In this document: positions 6,865 through 13,618 of the stretch, one piece after another
Layout: the number at the start of each line of letters is the position of its first letter
Position numbering within the stretch: position 1 is the first letter of the stretch
DNA from: Planctomycetaceae bacterium
GTDB lineage: Bacteria; Planctomycetota; Planctomycetia; Planctomycetales; Planctomycetaceae
DNA length: 13,618 nucleotides
Reading direction: 5' to 3'
Assembly (NCBI GenBank): GCA_003445035.1
Contig: DLVV01000236.1
Span: forward strand, 1 to 13,618
The notes under the pieces: model-generated
Databases searched by the model: none
What the model was told of the DNA's origin: nothing
The model's input: the letters and a program-made list of their open reading frames with translations, nothing else
Made by a program: the position numbers and the translations under genes

Positions 6865-7989
6865 ATGCCGTCCGATTCTCACCGCGTCGCCATCCTCTGC
6901 GAATTCGGCTCGGTCAACGGAGGCGAGCACTCGCTGCTGGCCCTGGTCCCGGCCATCCGGGACAGGGGCTGGGATCCGGTCGTCGTGGCACCGGCCACCG
7001 GCGAGTTGGCCGAAGTGTTGGCGGCTCGGAAGATCGAGCACGTCGATTTTTCCGTCAGTGACAACCGCGACAACGCGGTCGAACGCCTCGAGGAACTCCT
7101 CGAGAGGTGCGGTGCCGGATTGTTGCACGCCAACAGCCTGTCGATGAGTCGGCTGTCCGGGCGGCTGGCACGCCGAACCGGCCGTCCCACGACCGGACAC
7201 CTCCGCGACATTCTCAATCTCTCGGCTGCCGCCCTGGACGACATCAACGCCAATCGCCGCCTGCTGGCCGTCTCGCACGCCACCCGAGACCACCACGTCG
7301 CCGCGGGACTCGACCCCGACCGCACCCGGGTGGTCTACAACGGAATCGATCCGGCGATATTCCGGAATCCGTTACGGCCCTCCGGCTGGCTGAAACGCGA
7401 ACTGAAAATCACTCGACCCGGTCTGCTGGTCGCGACCATCGGCCAGATCGGTCTCCGCAAGGCCCTGGACGTGCTGGCCGAAGCCGCAACCCGAGTCGAA
7501 ACCGACATCGACTACGTGGTCATCGGCGAGAGGCTGTCCCGAAAAGCCGAGAGCGTGGTGTTCGAAGACGCGGTGTTCACGAGGTTTGCGGACTCGGCCC
7601 CGTCAGGCCGGATCCACCGGCTGGGCTACCGCCGGGATGTCCCCGAGGTGCTGGCCGAAATCGACCTGTTGATTCATCCGGCCCGCCAGGAACCTCTCGG
7701 CCGCGTGCTGCTGGAAGCCGCCGCCGCAGGCCGTGCGATCCTGGCCACCGACGTGGGCGGCACCCGTGAGATCCTCACCGATGGACGCACGGCGATCCTG
7801 GTACCCGCCGACGACCCCGCCGCGATGGCCGATGAACTGGCTCGACTGGCGGCCAACCCGAACCTGAGAACCCGGCTGGGAACGGCGGCCAGCGAACAGA
7901 TCGCCGAGAGATTTCCGATCAACGCAGCCGCCGAGGGGCTGGTCGCCGCGTGGCGCGAGACGCTGGCCGAAATGGACGCTTCGCCCTAG
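6865..7989 (+). CDS. Glycosyltransferase, GT4-type (GT-B fold)
   Basis: The 374-residue protein should transfer a sugar from a nucleotide-sugar donor to a glycan or lipid acceptor at the cytoplasmic side. The N-terminal half begins as a Rossmann strand and glycine loop (VAILCEFGSVNGGEHSLL, about 8-25). VVYNGIDPAIF (156-166) is the typical GT4 linker motif. The C-terminal donor domain has IGQIGLRKALDVL (192-204, where most relatives have KG) and EPLGRVLLE (276-284), the E-x7-E nucleotide-sugar motif, then TDVGGTREIL (295-304). No signal peptide or membrane segment is visible. The ATG at 6865 lies directly before the first strand but has no good ribosome site. Acceptor and sugar are unknown; no other polysaccharide genes are present. 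Its TAG stop overlaps the TAG stop of the opposing gene at CTAG (7986-7989). Confidence 0.9.
   Translation: MPSDSHRVAILCEFGSVNGGEHSLLALVPAIRDRGWDPVVVAPATGELAEVLAARKIEHVDFSVSDNRDNAVERLEELLERCGAGLLHANSLSMSRLSGRLARRTGRPTTGHLRDILNLSAAALDDINANRRLLAVSHATRDHHVAAGLDPDRTRVVYNGIDPAIFRNPLRPSGWLKRELKITRPGLLVATIGQIGLRKALDVLAEAATRVETDIDYVVIGERLSRKAESVVFEDAVFTRFADSAPSGRIHRLGYRRDVPEVLAEIDLLIHPARQEPLGRVLLEAAAAGRAILATDVGGTREILTDGRTAILVPADDPAAMADELARLAANPNLRTRLGTAASEQIAERFPINAAAEGLVAAWRETLAEMDASP
7986..7989. other. Overlapping convergent stop codons at CTAG
   Basis: The rightward glycosyltransferase gene ends with TAG at 7987-7989 and the leftward gene ends with TAG read at 7988-7986. The two coding regions overlap by 4 bases in a palindromic CTAG, leaving no space for a terminator between them. 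Confidence 0.9.
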
Positions 7990-8387
7990 GCGTCATGGAA
8001 TTCGGACCAACGCTCCCAGGCGTAGGCCCATTCCATCCACATCCGCAGGAACGACCACAGCATCCTCATCCGACCCAGCGACTCCGAGGGGAGTTTCTCC
8101 TGCCGCGAGACCGAGCCCTGGGCCACGTCAGCCAGATTCCAACGGGAGGCCAATTGCCGACTGATGCCGTCGGCCGTCAGGTCGGAATCGGCGTCCTCGG
8201 AGACCAGGCCGGCGGCATGCGCCGTCACGAACAACTCGAAGAGTTTGTCCCTGTAGGGGTCGAGCTCCAGCGGCCGCGTGGTCGCCTCGGCATCGATCAA
8301 CAAGGACTCAATACGATCAACAATGTCTCCGGCAAGAGCCGTCAAGCCCGTCTCCTGGTTGCCAAGTCCGGTATGTGGTGTATTCAC
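7986..8387 (-). CDS. Uncharacterised small helical protein with a Trp/Met-rich C-terminus
   Basis: I do not recognise a named family, although similar proteins seem familiar from Planctomycetes (memory, not a search). From a GTG at 8387 it is 133 residues, soluble and without signal peptide or membrane segment. It reads as mostly helical: DIVDRIESLL (21-30), LDPYRDKLFELFVTAH (42-57), DLTADGISRQLASRWNLADVA (69-89), and a tail rich in Trp and Met (WSFLRMWMEWAYAWERW, 111-127). The long Trp/Met helix may pack against a partner or fold back on the other helices. A TTG at 8432 in the same frame would give 148 residues. GTG is preferred because the extra segment overlaps a small palindrome and reads unlike protein sequence, but this is unsettled. 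It is the last gene of the leftward run and overlaps the glycosyltransferase stop. Confidence 0.7.
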   Translation of the reverse strand: MNTPHTGLGNQETGLTALAGDIVDRIESLLIDAEATTRPLELDPYRDKLFELFVTAHAAGLVSEDADSDLTADGISRQLASRWNLADVAQGSVSRQEKLPSESLGRMRMLWSFLRMWMEWAYAWERWSEFHDA

Positions 8388-8403
8388 GCGCGTAGCCCCA
8401 ATT

Positions 8404-8418
8404 CGGGATAATGTCCCG
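8404..8418. repeat. Short palindrome upstream of the small helical protein gene
   Basis: CGGGA (8404-8408) and TCCCG (8414-8418) form a 5-bp stem with a 5-base loop, 17 bases before the chosen GTG start. It may be a leader hairpin or an operator-sized site; the short length means chance is possible. Confidence 0.25.
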
Positions 8419-8456
8419 CTGAACCATGCCAACCGGGACCGTTCCAGCCTAACAAC

Positions 8457-9263
8457 CTAGGGAACCAGGAAGAACAGTCCCGTCGTCACGCCGGCCTGGA
8501 CCGCAGCGGCCTCGGTGTTCCACGGCACCTGGTACAAGAGCATCGGTGCCGGTTCGCCGGGACGGTACCAGCCCAGGGTGTAGGTCTTTTTCAGGATCGG
8601 ATCGATGGTCATCTGGTACGGCAACCCGAACAACTGCATGCCGAAGCGATGGGCCGACACGAAGGGCTGGACCAGTTCGTGATGCGTGTGCCCGTACCGC
8701 TCGAGAGGGGCGTCCTCGAAGTAGAGCGGAAAATGGTAGAGATCGGTGGGTTTCCAGTGGTAGACCTGAGATTCGAAAACCCGCTTGGTCAACTCGCCGC
8801 CGCCCAGGTTCAGTTCTTCGGGCTTGCGGGCCACCGGTGGCCGCCCCATCGGCGAGTAGTCCTGGAACGGACGGATCGTGGTGATCCTCCGCAGTTGCTT
8901 CGAATCCTTGACGGCCGCCGGTTTCTGCGTGGCCGACACGGGCGTCACCTTCGACTTCCGGGGTGCCACATCCAAGAGCGGAACGGCCCGACCCGCCGTC
9001 CGGTCCCGCTCGGGAACCTTGTCCGGCCTGGCAAGAGGAGGCCTGGCGGGCCCCGGTGATCTCGGCTTCGCAGGTTTCCGGATCACGACCCGTGGCAGGG
9101 CGTAGGATGGCGAGGGTCCGGGGTCTTCTGCCGTGGCCGACCCGAAGGCCAGCGTCAGCATCGCCACGGCGACCACCAACCGGCCGGTCAGCCGGTCAGG
9201 TCGTTTCCATCGGCGAATGCTCCGCCGTGTAATTGGGTGCTTCCTGCGTGATCGCGATGTCAT
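8457..9263 (-). CDS. Uncharacterised secreted protein with a conserved-looking aromatic/His block (Planctomycete type)
   Basis: The 268-residue protein starts with a very basic N-region of about 27 residues, then a hydrophobic core (28-41) and a likely signal peptidase site after Ala45 (SATA before ED). Residues 46-150 are Pro/Arg/Lys-rich and probably disordered. The ordered C-terminal part (about 150-268) contains [20 protein letters not shown] (164-183) followed by [15 protein letters not shown] (186-200), dense in Tyr, Trp, Phe and His, and a hydrophobic end (251-268). I recall similar sequences only from Planctomycetes and know no function. The His/aromatic block could bind a metal or cell-wall ligand, but this is speculation. 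The ATG at 9263 is supported by GGGAG 10 bases upstream and needs a 68-base overlap with the 3' end of guaB in another frame. Later starts would cut the signal peptide. Confidence 0.75.
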   Translation of the reverse strand: MTSRSRRKHPITRRSIRRWKRPDRLTGRLVVAVAMLTLAFGSATAEDPGPSPSYALPRVVIRKPAKPRSPGPARPPLARPDKVPERDRTAGRAVPLLDVAPRKSKVTPVSATQKPAAVKDSKQLRRITTIRPFQDYSPMGRPPVARKPEELNLGGGELTKRVFESQVYHWKPTDLYHFPLYFEDAPLERYGHTHHELVQPFVSAHRFGMQLFGLPYQMTIDPILKKTYTLGWYRPGEPAPMLLYQVPWNTEAAAVQAGVTTGLFFLVP

Positions 9264-10683
9264 GGGGATGATTCTCCCGAACGGAGGCTGGCGATACCTG
9301 AATGAATCGCGCTTCCGTCCTCAGCTCCGAAATCGTCCGTGTTCCCAAGTAACCCATGCCGGCCCGCAATCCGCCGATCAACTGGTAGAGGAAGTTGTTG
9401 AGTGGTCCCTTGTGAGGCACTCGTCCCTCGACTCCTTCCGGTACCAGTTTCCCGGCCTCCTGCCGGCCCGCTTCATTGGTGCTCTGCCTGTATCGTTCGC
9501 TGCTGCCCTTGACCATCGCCCCCAGCGAGCCCATCCCGCGGTACTGCTTGAAGCTGCGTCCCTGGTAGAGGATCAACTCGCCGGGACTTTCGTCGAGCCC
9601 GGCAAACAGACCTCCGAGCATGACAACGTGTGCCCCGGCAGCGAGGGCTTTGGTGATGTCTCCGCTGTAACGAATCCCTCCGTCAGCAATGATCGGGACG
9701 TCGGTGTCGGCGATGGCCTTGGCCGTGTTGGCAATCGCTGTCAACTGGGGAACTCCGACCCCCGAAATGATCCTCGTGGTGCAAATCGACCCCGGCCCGA
9801 TTCCAACCTTGATCGCGTCGGCTCCCGCCATTAGCAGGTCACGGGCCCCGGCGGTGGTGGCCACGTTGCCGGCGATCACGTCGATTTCGTGCCGCCGCTT
9901 GATCTCCTTGACCGTCTCAACCACGTTCTTCGAGTGCCCGTGAGCACTGTCGACGACCAGGACGTCGACTCCCTTTTCCAGTAACGCCTCGACGCGGTCG
10001 AAATCCGATACCCCGACCGCCGCACCGACCCGCAAACGGCCCCGCGTGTCCTTGGAAGCCAACGGAAACCGGTGATTCTTATCTATGTCCTTGATCGTGA
10101 TTAATCCCTTTAATCGGTAATCTCGATCCACCAGCAACAGTTTCTCGACCTTGTTTTCCAACAGAATTCTCTGAGCGTCCTCGAGCAACGTCTCCTCGGG
10201 AGCTGTCACGAGGTTCTCGCGGGTCATCACCTCCTCGATTTTCATCTCCGGAGAATCGAGAAATCTGAGATCGCGGCGGGTGAGGATTCCCTTCAGGATG
10301 CCATCGACGGTGATCGGGACACCGCCGATGTTGCGTTCGTCCATGATCCGAGCGGCCTCGGCGGCGGTCGCATCCGGGGGCAGGGTGACCGGGTCGACGA
10401 TCACACCGTGCTCGCTCCGCTTCACCCGGTCGACCTCCAGCGACTGCTGCTCGACGGTCATGTTCTTGTGGATGATCCCGATGCCCCCCTCCTGGGCCAA
10501 CGCGATCGCCATGTCGCTTTCGGTCACCGTGTCCATCGGACTGCTGACCACCGGAAGATTCAGAGGAATGTTCCGGGTCAAGCGGCTGCAGACATTCACC
10601 TCCGAAGGCAGGATGCCGCTGTAGAGCGGCTCGAGCAAAACGTCATCGAACGTGTAACCGCGATAAGCGATCTGGCTGTCCAT
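9196..10683 (-). CDS. guaB: Inosine-5'-monophosphate dehydrogenase
   Basis: GuaB oxidises IMP to XMP with NAD+, the committed step to GMP, in the cytoplasm. The 495-residue protein is full length. The barrel start is [13 protein letters not shown] (10-22), a CBS-domain pair occupies about 95-200, and the catalytic loop GPGSICTTR spans 296-304 with Cys301 the expected nucleophile that forms the E-XMP intermediate. [10 protein letters not shown] (329-338), [10 protein letters not shown] (381-390) and the flap segment SSERY (394-398) are intact. The protein ends [14 protein letters not shown]. The ATG at 10683 is chosen over upstream in-frame starts inside ksgA because TFDDVLL near residue 11 is where the family begins, and AGGGA lies 10 bases upstream. 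It begins 25 bases after the ksgA stop, so it is probably read in the psd-to-guaB run. A short patch around 10071-10125, within CBS coding, is clearly AT-richer than its surroundings. Confidence 0.97.
   Translation of the reverse strand: MDSQIAYRGYTFDDVLLEPLYSGILPSEVNVCSRLTRNIPLNLPVVSSPMDTVTESDMAIALAQEGGIGIIHKNMTVEQQSLEVDRVKRSEHGVIVDPVTLPPDATAAEAARIMDERNIGGVPITVDGILKGILTRRDLRFLDSPEMKIEEVMTRENLVTAPEETLLEDAQRILLENKVEKLLLVDRDYRLKGLITIKDIDKNHRFPLASKDTRGRLRVGAAVGVSDFDRVEALLEKGVDVLVVDSAHGHSKNVVETVKEIKRRHEIDVIAGNVATTAGARDLLMAGADAIKVGIGPGSICTTRIISGVGVPQLTAIANTAKAIADTDVPIIADGGIRYSGDITKALAAGAHVVMLGGLFAGLDESPGELILYQGRSFKQYRGMGSLGAMVKGSSERYRQSTNEAGRQEAGKLVPEGVEGRVPHKGPLNNFLYQLIGGLRAGMGYLGTRTISELRTEARFIQVSPASVRENHPHDIAITQEAPNYTAEHSPMETT
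9274..9278 (-). promoter_or_regulatory. Shine-Dalgarno sequence inside guaB that supports the secreted-protein start
   Basis: Read on the minus strand, GGGAG lies 10 bases before the ATG at 9263, inside the guaB coding region. It is the main evidence that translation of the downstream gene begins before the guaB stop at 9196. Confidence 0.45.
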
Positions 10684-10708
10684 GGCACTAAGTTCCCTGT
10701 CGAGCTTC

Positions 10709-11617
10709 CTATGCGGAATTGACCCTGTGATACAACCGATTTGACAATTCCACCAGAGTAGCCACGTCGATTTGTTCGGCACGCGTCCCGGTGGCGATCT
10801 CCATCTCGGCAAACACGTCGTCGATGTCGGCCTTGGAGATTTGTTTGCGGTACATGCCGGCCAGCACGCTGCGAAAATGCTTTCGCCGCTGATGAAAACC
10901 GCGTCGCAGAAAGTCCTGGAAAAATGCCCGATCGATGATCCGTCGACGTCCGGCCGGATCCGGTGCCAGCCTCACGATGGCACTTTGAACCCGAGGTCGA
11001 GGCCAGAAGACGGTCGGTGGCAACCGCCGAAGCGTCTTCACGTGACACTGGGCCTGCAACCAGGCCGAGAGCGCCCCGTAGTCGCGGCCGCCCGGTGAGG
11101 CCGTCATCCTCTCGGCCAGTTCCCACTGGATCGTCACCACCATCCGTTCCCAGTCGAGATCGGTCGCGACCAGGTTCGAGACAACCGGGGTGGCGATGCT
11201 GTAGGGCAAATTGGCCACCAGCTTCAGTCTCCGCCCCGGCATCTCGCCAAGCCGCTTATCGATCAGCTCGAGCAGTTCGGGCGCGAAATGGTTCTTGTTC
11301 TGCAGGGCATCCCGGTGCAACAGCGTCACGTTGGACAACCCGTCGACCACCTCCCGGGACAATTTCACCATGTTGGTGTCCACTTCGACGGTGATCACCG
11401 TTCCGGCGAGTGCCGAGAGTTGGGTCGTCAGGCTACCGGTTCCGGTTCCGATCTCCAGCACGACGTCCTCGGGACCGAGACGCCCCTCACGGGCAAGCAC
11501 ATCGATGAGATTGAGATCGATCAGAAAGTTCTGACCGAAATCGGTCCGAGGATGGAACCCGTGGCGGGCAAAGAGATCCATCAGGTAACTGCGAGTCTGC
11601 CGGACGGCGGGTTTCAT
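10709..11617 (-). CDS. ksgA: 16S rRNA (adenine(1518)-N6/adenine(1519)-N6)-dimethyltransferase
   Basis: KsgA (RsmA) uses S-adenosylmethionine to dimethylate two adjacent adenines near the 3' end of 16S rRNA during small-subunit maturation. The 302-residue protein shows the family motifs in order: DFGQNFL (26-32), the SAM-binding loop [11 protein letters not shown] (54-64), the acidic ribose-binding end of strand 2 (VEVD, 77-80), and the NLPY catalytic motif at 136-139. [13 protein letters not shown] (205-217) and the C-terminal helical rRNA-binding part (about 230-300) follow. It is slightly longer than the E. coli enzyme because of an insertion near 108-130. The ATG at 11617 overlaps the ribE stop in ATGA (11617-11614), which points to translational coupling and fixes the start. 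Confidence 0.95.
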   Translation of the reverse strand: MKPAVRQTRSYLMDLFARHGFHPRTDFGQNFLIDLNLIDVLAREGRLGPEDVVLEIGTGTGSLTTQLSALAGTVITVEVDTNMVKLSREVVDGLSNVTLLHRDALQNKNHFAPELLELIDKRLGEMPGRRLKLVANLPYSIATPVVSNLVATDLDWERMVVTIQWELAERMTASPGGRDYGALSAWLQAQCHVKTLRRLPPTVFWPRPRVQSAIVRLAPDPAGRRRIIDRAFFQDFLRRGFHQRRKHFRSVLAGMYRKQISKADIDDVFAEMEIATGTRAEQIDVATLVELSNRLYHRVNSA

Positions 11618-12240
11618 TCGGGACCACCTCCGACGACCCCGTCGATCGATCCCCCTGCGACCAGTTTCTGCACGTACTTGGCCAGGATGTCCGTCTCGAT
11701 GTTGACCCGCGCCCCGGTCTGGCGAACCCCCAGCGTGGTCACCTCCAGCGTGTGAGGAATCAGCGCGACACTGAAACGGGTCTCGACCACGTCGACCACG
11801 GTCAGGCTGACCCCGTCGACGGCAACCGATCCCTTGGGGACCAGTTGTGGTGCCAGATCTCCGGACACCTCGAACCACATCGTCACCCACTCACCGTCGC
11901 GACTGACATCGACCACGCTGGCCGTTCCATCGACGTGGCCCTGGACAAAGTGCCCTCCCAGCCGCCCACCGGCCGCCAATGGCCGCTCGAGGTTGACCGG
12001 GGCCCCCGGGACCAGTTCGCCGAGGTTGGTGCGGGCCAGGGTCTCGGGGCCGGCCTCGAACCACAGCGTCGCCGCACCGATCTCCACCACCGTCAGGCAA
12101 CAGCCGTTGATGGCGATGCTGTCGCCCACCGACGCCTCACCGACCCATCCCTCCCCGACATCGACTTCCAGGCGACATGCCGGCGGATCGTCAAGCAGGC
12201 CGCTGACGGTTCCGCGAGATTCGACGAGGCCTGTGAACAT
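11614..12240 (-). CDS. ribE: Riboflavin synthase, alpha chain
   Basis: This enzyme dismutates two 6,7-dimethyl-8-ribityllumazine molecules to riboflavin and a pyrimidinedione, the last step of riboflavin synthesis. The 208-residue protein has the classic two-fold structure: an N-terminal lumazine-binding domain (1 to about 97) starting MFTGLVESRG with SIAINGCCLTV at 41-51, and a second copy (about 98-195) with GHFVQGHVDG at 96-105 and SVAVDGVSLTVV at 138-149. Other riboflavin genes are not in the window, and I see no FMN riboswitch upstream, since the gene begins only 10 bases after the pssA stop. It shares an ATGA overlap with ksgA. Some annotations call this gene ribC or ribE depending on the organism. 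Confidence 0.95.
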   Translation of the reverse strand: MFTGLVESRGTVSGLLDDPPACRLEVDVGEGWVGEASVGDSIAINGCCLTVVEIGAATLWFEAGPETLARTNLGELVPGAPVNLERPLAAGGRLGGHFVQGHVDGTASVVDVSRDGEWVTMWFEVSGDLAPQLVPKGSVAVDGVSLTVVDVVETRFSVALIPHTLEVTTLGVRQTGARVNIETDILAKYVQKLVAGGSIDGVVGGGPE

Positions 12241-12250
12241 GGAGAATCCG

Positions 12251-13126
12251 TCAGATTTCGGTCGGCTTGTGGAGCCGGCGAGAGACCAGGGACTGGCAGA
12301 CCGCCTTCACCGGAGGGGAAAAGGCGTACCAGCAGAGAATCAACGGGATGGCGATCTCGTGCTGCCAGTAGACCACCGCCAGGGCGAAGACCAGTTGGAT
12401 CATGTGTGAACGACCACGGCGGCCCCGCAACAGGTGATTGACCGCATGCACGTAGGGGATTCGACTGACCATCAGGCAGGACAGGGCCAGCGTCACCACC
12501 GGCAACGAGAGCTGCAGGATCGGTCCGAGCCACTCGGCCACCGCCAGGGTCGGGCCGTCGTTGGACCGCACCAGCAACTGGTGTGAGATCGGAATGCTCG
12601 CCACCACGCTGGCCGCCGCCGGCGAGGGCAGCCCACTGAACTCCACATGCGAGTCCTCCTCGTCGGTCTCGGAATTGAACCTCGCCAGCCGCAACGCCGC
12701 ACAGACGGCGTACAACGCCGCCAGGACCCAAAGCAGGCGATGCAACTGGCTACCCTGCTCGGCCCACAATTCGTGCGGAGCGTAGATGCGAGTGAACTGC
12801 AGCATCAGGAATGCCGGGGCGATTCCGAAACTGACGACATCGCAGAGGCTGTCGAGGTTCGCTCCGAACTCACTGGTCTGGTTGGTCAAACGCGCCACGC
12901 TGCCATCGAAGGCGTCGAAGACCATCGCGAGATAGATCAGCACCGCGGCGATCACCAGGCCCTGGCCCTCCTGGGCGGCGTTGGGTCCCAGCAGCGCGGC
13001 GAAGGTCAGTGTCGAGTCGGAGGGTCCGAGCTTGGCGGCAAACGTGATGCAGCCGAACCCGCAGACCAGGTTGCCCAGCGTCAGCATCGTCGGCAGCACG
13101 GCAAAGACCTTACGGCGACTTTTCAT
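12251..13126 (-). CDS. pssA: CDP-diacylglycerol-serine O-phosphatidyltransferase
   Basis: PssA makes phosphatidylserine from CDP-diacylglycerol and serine in the cytoplasmic membrane; Psd then converts it to phosphatidylethanolamine. The 291-residue protein carries the CDP-alcohol phosphatidyltransferase signature with all residues present: Asp74-Gly75, Ala78-Arg79, Gly88, Asp92 and Asp96 (pattern DG-x2-AR-x8-G-x3-D-x3-D). Several hydrophobic membrane segments flank it (about 10-30, 56-72, 130-148, 205-225 and 245-268). The N-terminus MKSRRKVFAVLPTMLTLGN is typical of the integral-membrane, Bacillus-type enzyme rather than the E. coli peripheral type. The start at 13126 overlaps the psd stop in ATGA (13126-13123). 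Residues beyond 230 form a basic loop and a final hydrophobic pair. Confidence 0.93.
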   Translation of the reverse strand: MKSRRKVFAVLPTMLTLGNLVCGFGCITFAAKLGPSDSTLTFAALLGPNAAQEGQGLVIAAVLIYLAMVFDAFDGSVARLTNQTSEFGANLDSLCDVVSFGIAPAFLMLQFTRIYAPHELWAEQGSQLHRLLWVLAALYAVCAALRLARFNSETDEEDSHVEFSGLPSPAAASVVASIPISHQLLVRSNDGPTLAVAEWLGPILQLSLPVVTLALSCLMVSRIPYVHAVNHLLRGRRGRSHMIQLVFALAVVYWQHEIAIPLILCWYAFSPPVKAVCQSLVSRRLHKPTEI

Positions 13127-13618
13127 GACGCGTGTCCTTCCTTCGGGGCCGACGGGAAACTGGCCATCACACTGGTGCCCGCCCGAACCACCTGGCCGAG
13201 TTCAACGGACAGTTCGAGCCCCTCCTCGCGGGGCAGCACCAGTTCGGTCCGAGACCCCAGCTTGATCATCCCAAACACCTCACCCGCCGACAACGTGTCG
13301 CCGGGTTTCAACCAGCAGACAATCCGCCGAGCGACCAGCCCGGTGATCTGGCGAACGATCAACGGACGCTCCGATCCGCCGGTCTCCTCCAGCCGAACCG
13401 CCAACTGCTCGTTCTCCTGGGACGCCTCGGGACGACCGGCGTTGAGAAACTTGCCGCGGCGATACGAAAGGCCGATCACCCGGGCCGGACGCGGGCTGCG
13501 ATTGACGTGAACGTTGAACAGCGACAGGAAGATGCCGATCAGGACGGCCGGCCCCTCGATGTACTCGTCGTGCTCGATCTCGCGAATCTCGACTACCGTC
13601 CCATCGGCGGGCGAGAGC
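13123..13618 (-). CDS. psd: Phosphatidylserine decarboxylase, short type (N-terminus beyond the right edge)
   Basis: Psd decarboxylates phosphatidylserine to phosphatidylethanolamine at the membrane. The last 164 codons are visible and the frame is open to the window edge, so the GTG at 13479 is not the true start. Visible motifs, numbered from the edge, are LSPADGTVVE (1-10), FLSLFNVHVNRSP (30-42), YRRGKFLNA (52-60), ENE (68-70), RQITGLVARR (89-98) and the self-cleavage motif KLGSRTEL (119-126). Ser122 is the residue expected to become the pyruvoyl cofactor. The short overall form resembles the roughly 210-residue PSD type rather than the long proteobacterial one, so perhaps 45-55 residues are missing. 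It is the first visible gene of the leftward run and is coupled to pssA by a 4-base overlap, the two consecutive steps of phosphatidylethanolamine synthesis. Confidence 0.92.
   Translation of the reverse strand, partial: LSPADGTVVEIREIEHDEYIEGPAVLIGIFLSLFNVHVNRSPRPARVIGLSYRRGKFLNAGRPEASQENEQLAVRLEETGGSERPLIVRQITGLVARRIVCWLKPGDTLSAGEVFGMIKLGSRTELVLPREEGLELSVELGQVVRAGTSVMASFPSAPKEGHAS

Noticed and set aside
7950..8411. Rightward frame opposite the small helical protein
   Set aside because: The leftward frame has better codon patterns (G/C third positions) and a sensible helical protein; the rightward one overlaps the glycosyltransferase end.
9133..9834. Long rightward open frame opposite the end of guaB and the secreted protein gene
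   Set aside because: It lies antisense to well-supported genes, has no recognisable domain and is expected by chance in GC-rich coding DNA.
10741..10746. Exact TTGACA on the plus strand near the end of ksgA
   Set aside because: No -10 element lies at the right distance and the downstream rightward DNA is antisense to ksgA, so it is probably chance.
12241..12250. FMN riboswitch upstream of ribE
   Set aside because: Only 10 bases separate pssA and ribE, with no aptamer-like sequence there.
12647..13510. Rightward 287-codon open frame opposite pssA and psd
   Set aside because: The leftward frames carry complete enzyme signatures and ATGA coupling; this one shows no motif.
1..13618. tRNA genes, CRISPR arrays, insertion sequences, toxin-antitoxin or phage-defence genes
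   Set aside because: I looked for cloverleaf ends, regular direct repeats, transposase motifs and small paired genes and saw none that could be supported.

Overview
This is a GC-rich (roughly 60-65% by eye), gene-dense bacterial chromosome segment with no mobile element, RNA gene or CRISPR array that I can see. Several proteins match types I associate with Planctomycetes (Pirellulales/Planctomycetales): the anchored LysM plus L,D-transpeptidase protein, a secreted protein with an aromatic and histidine-rich C-terminal block, and a small helical protein ending in a Trp/Met-rich tail. The short phosphatidylserine decarboxylase is compatible with this. Weak or absent Shine-Dalgarno sequences before many genes also fit. 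The taxonomic call is recognition from memory, not a search result.

Left part, positions 1-4702. A truncated 3-hydroxyacid dehydrogenase gene runs leftward off the edge. It diverges from a rightward series: dprA (DNA uptake and recombination), a LysM/L,D-transpeptidase gene (cell wall), pyrE (pyrimidine synthesis) and pgi (glycolysis). Small hairpins sit at or just after the stop codons of the transpeptidase, pyrE and pgi genes.

Middle, positions 4744-7989. A UlaG-like metallo-beta-lactamase-fold hydrolase points right and meets a small Rieske ferredoxin gene tail to tail. The ferredoxin gene diverges from an HpcH/HpaI-type aldolase gene across a 208-base spacer that holds plausible back-to-back promoters. 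A GT4-type glycosyltransferase gene follows the aldolase. Its TAG stop overlaps the TAG stop of the next, opposite gene at a shared CTAG.

Right part, positions 7986-13618. A tightly packed leftward run is read in the order psd (partial), pssA, ribE, ksgA, guaB, a secreted protein gene, and a small helical protein gene. Junctions are ATGA overlaps (psd/pssA and ribE/ksgA), gaps of 10 to 69 bases, and one 68-base out-of-frame overlap (guaB/secreted protein). This looks like one long transcription unit joining phosphatidylethanolamine synthesis, riboflavin synthesis, 16S rRNA dimethylation and GMP synthesis to two proteins of unknown function.

The window is mostly housekeeping. I do not see convincing evidence of a new defence or mobile system. 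The most open questions are the two uncharacterised genes at the end of the psd-to-guaB run and the unusual gene junctions. No gene-free stretch exceeds 300 bases; the longest is the 208-base spacer at 5807-6014.
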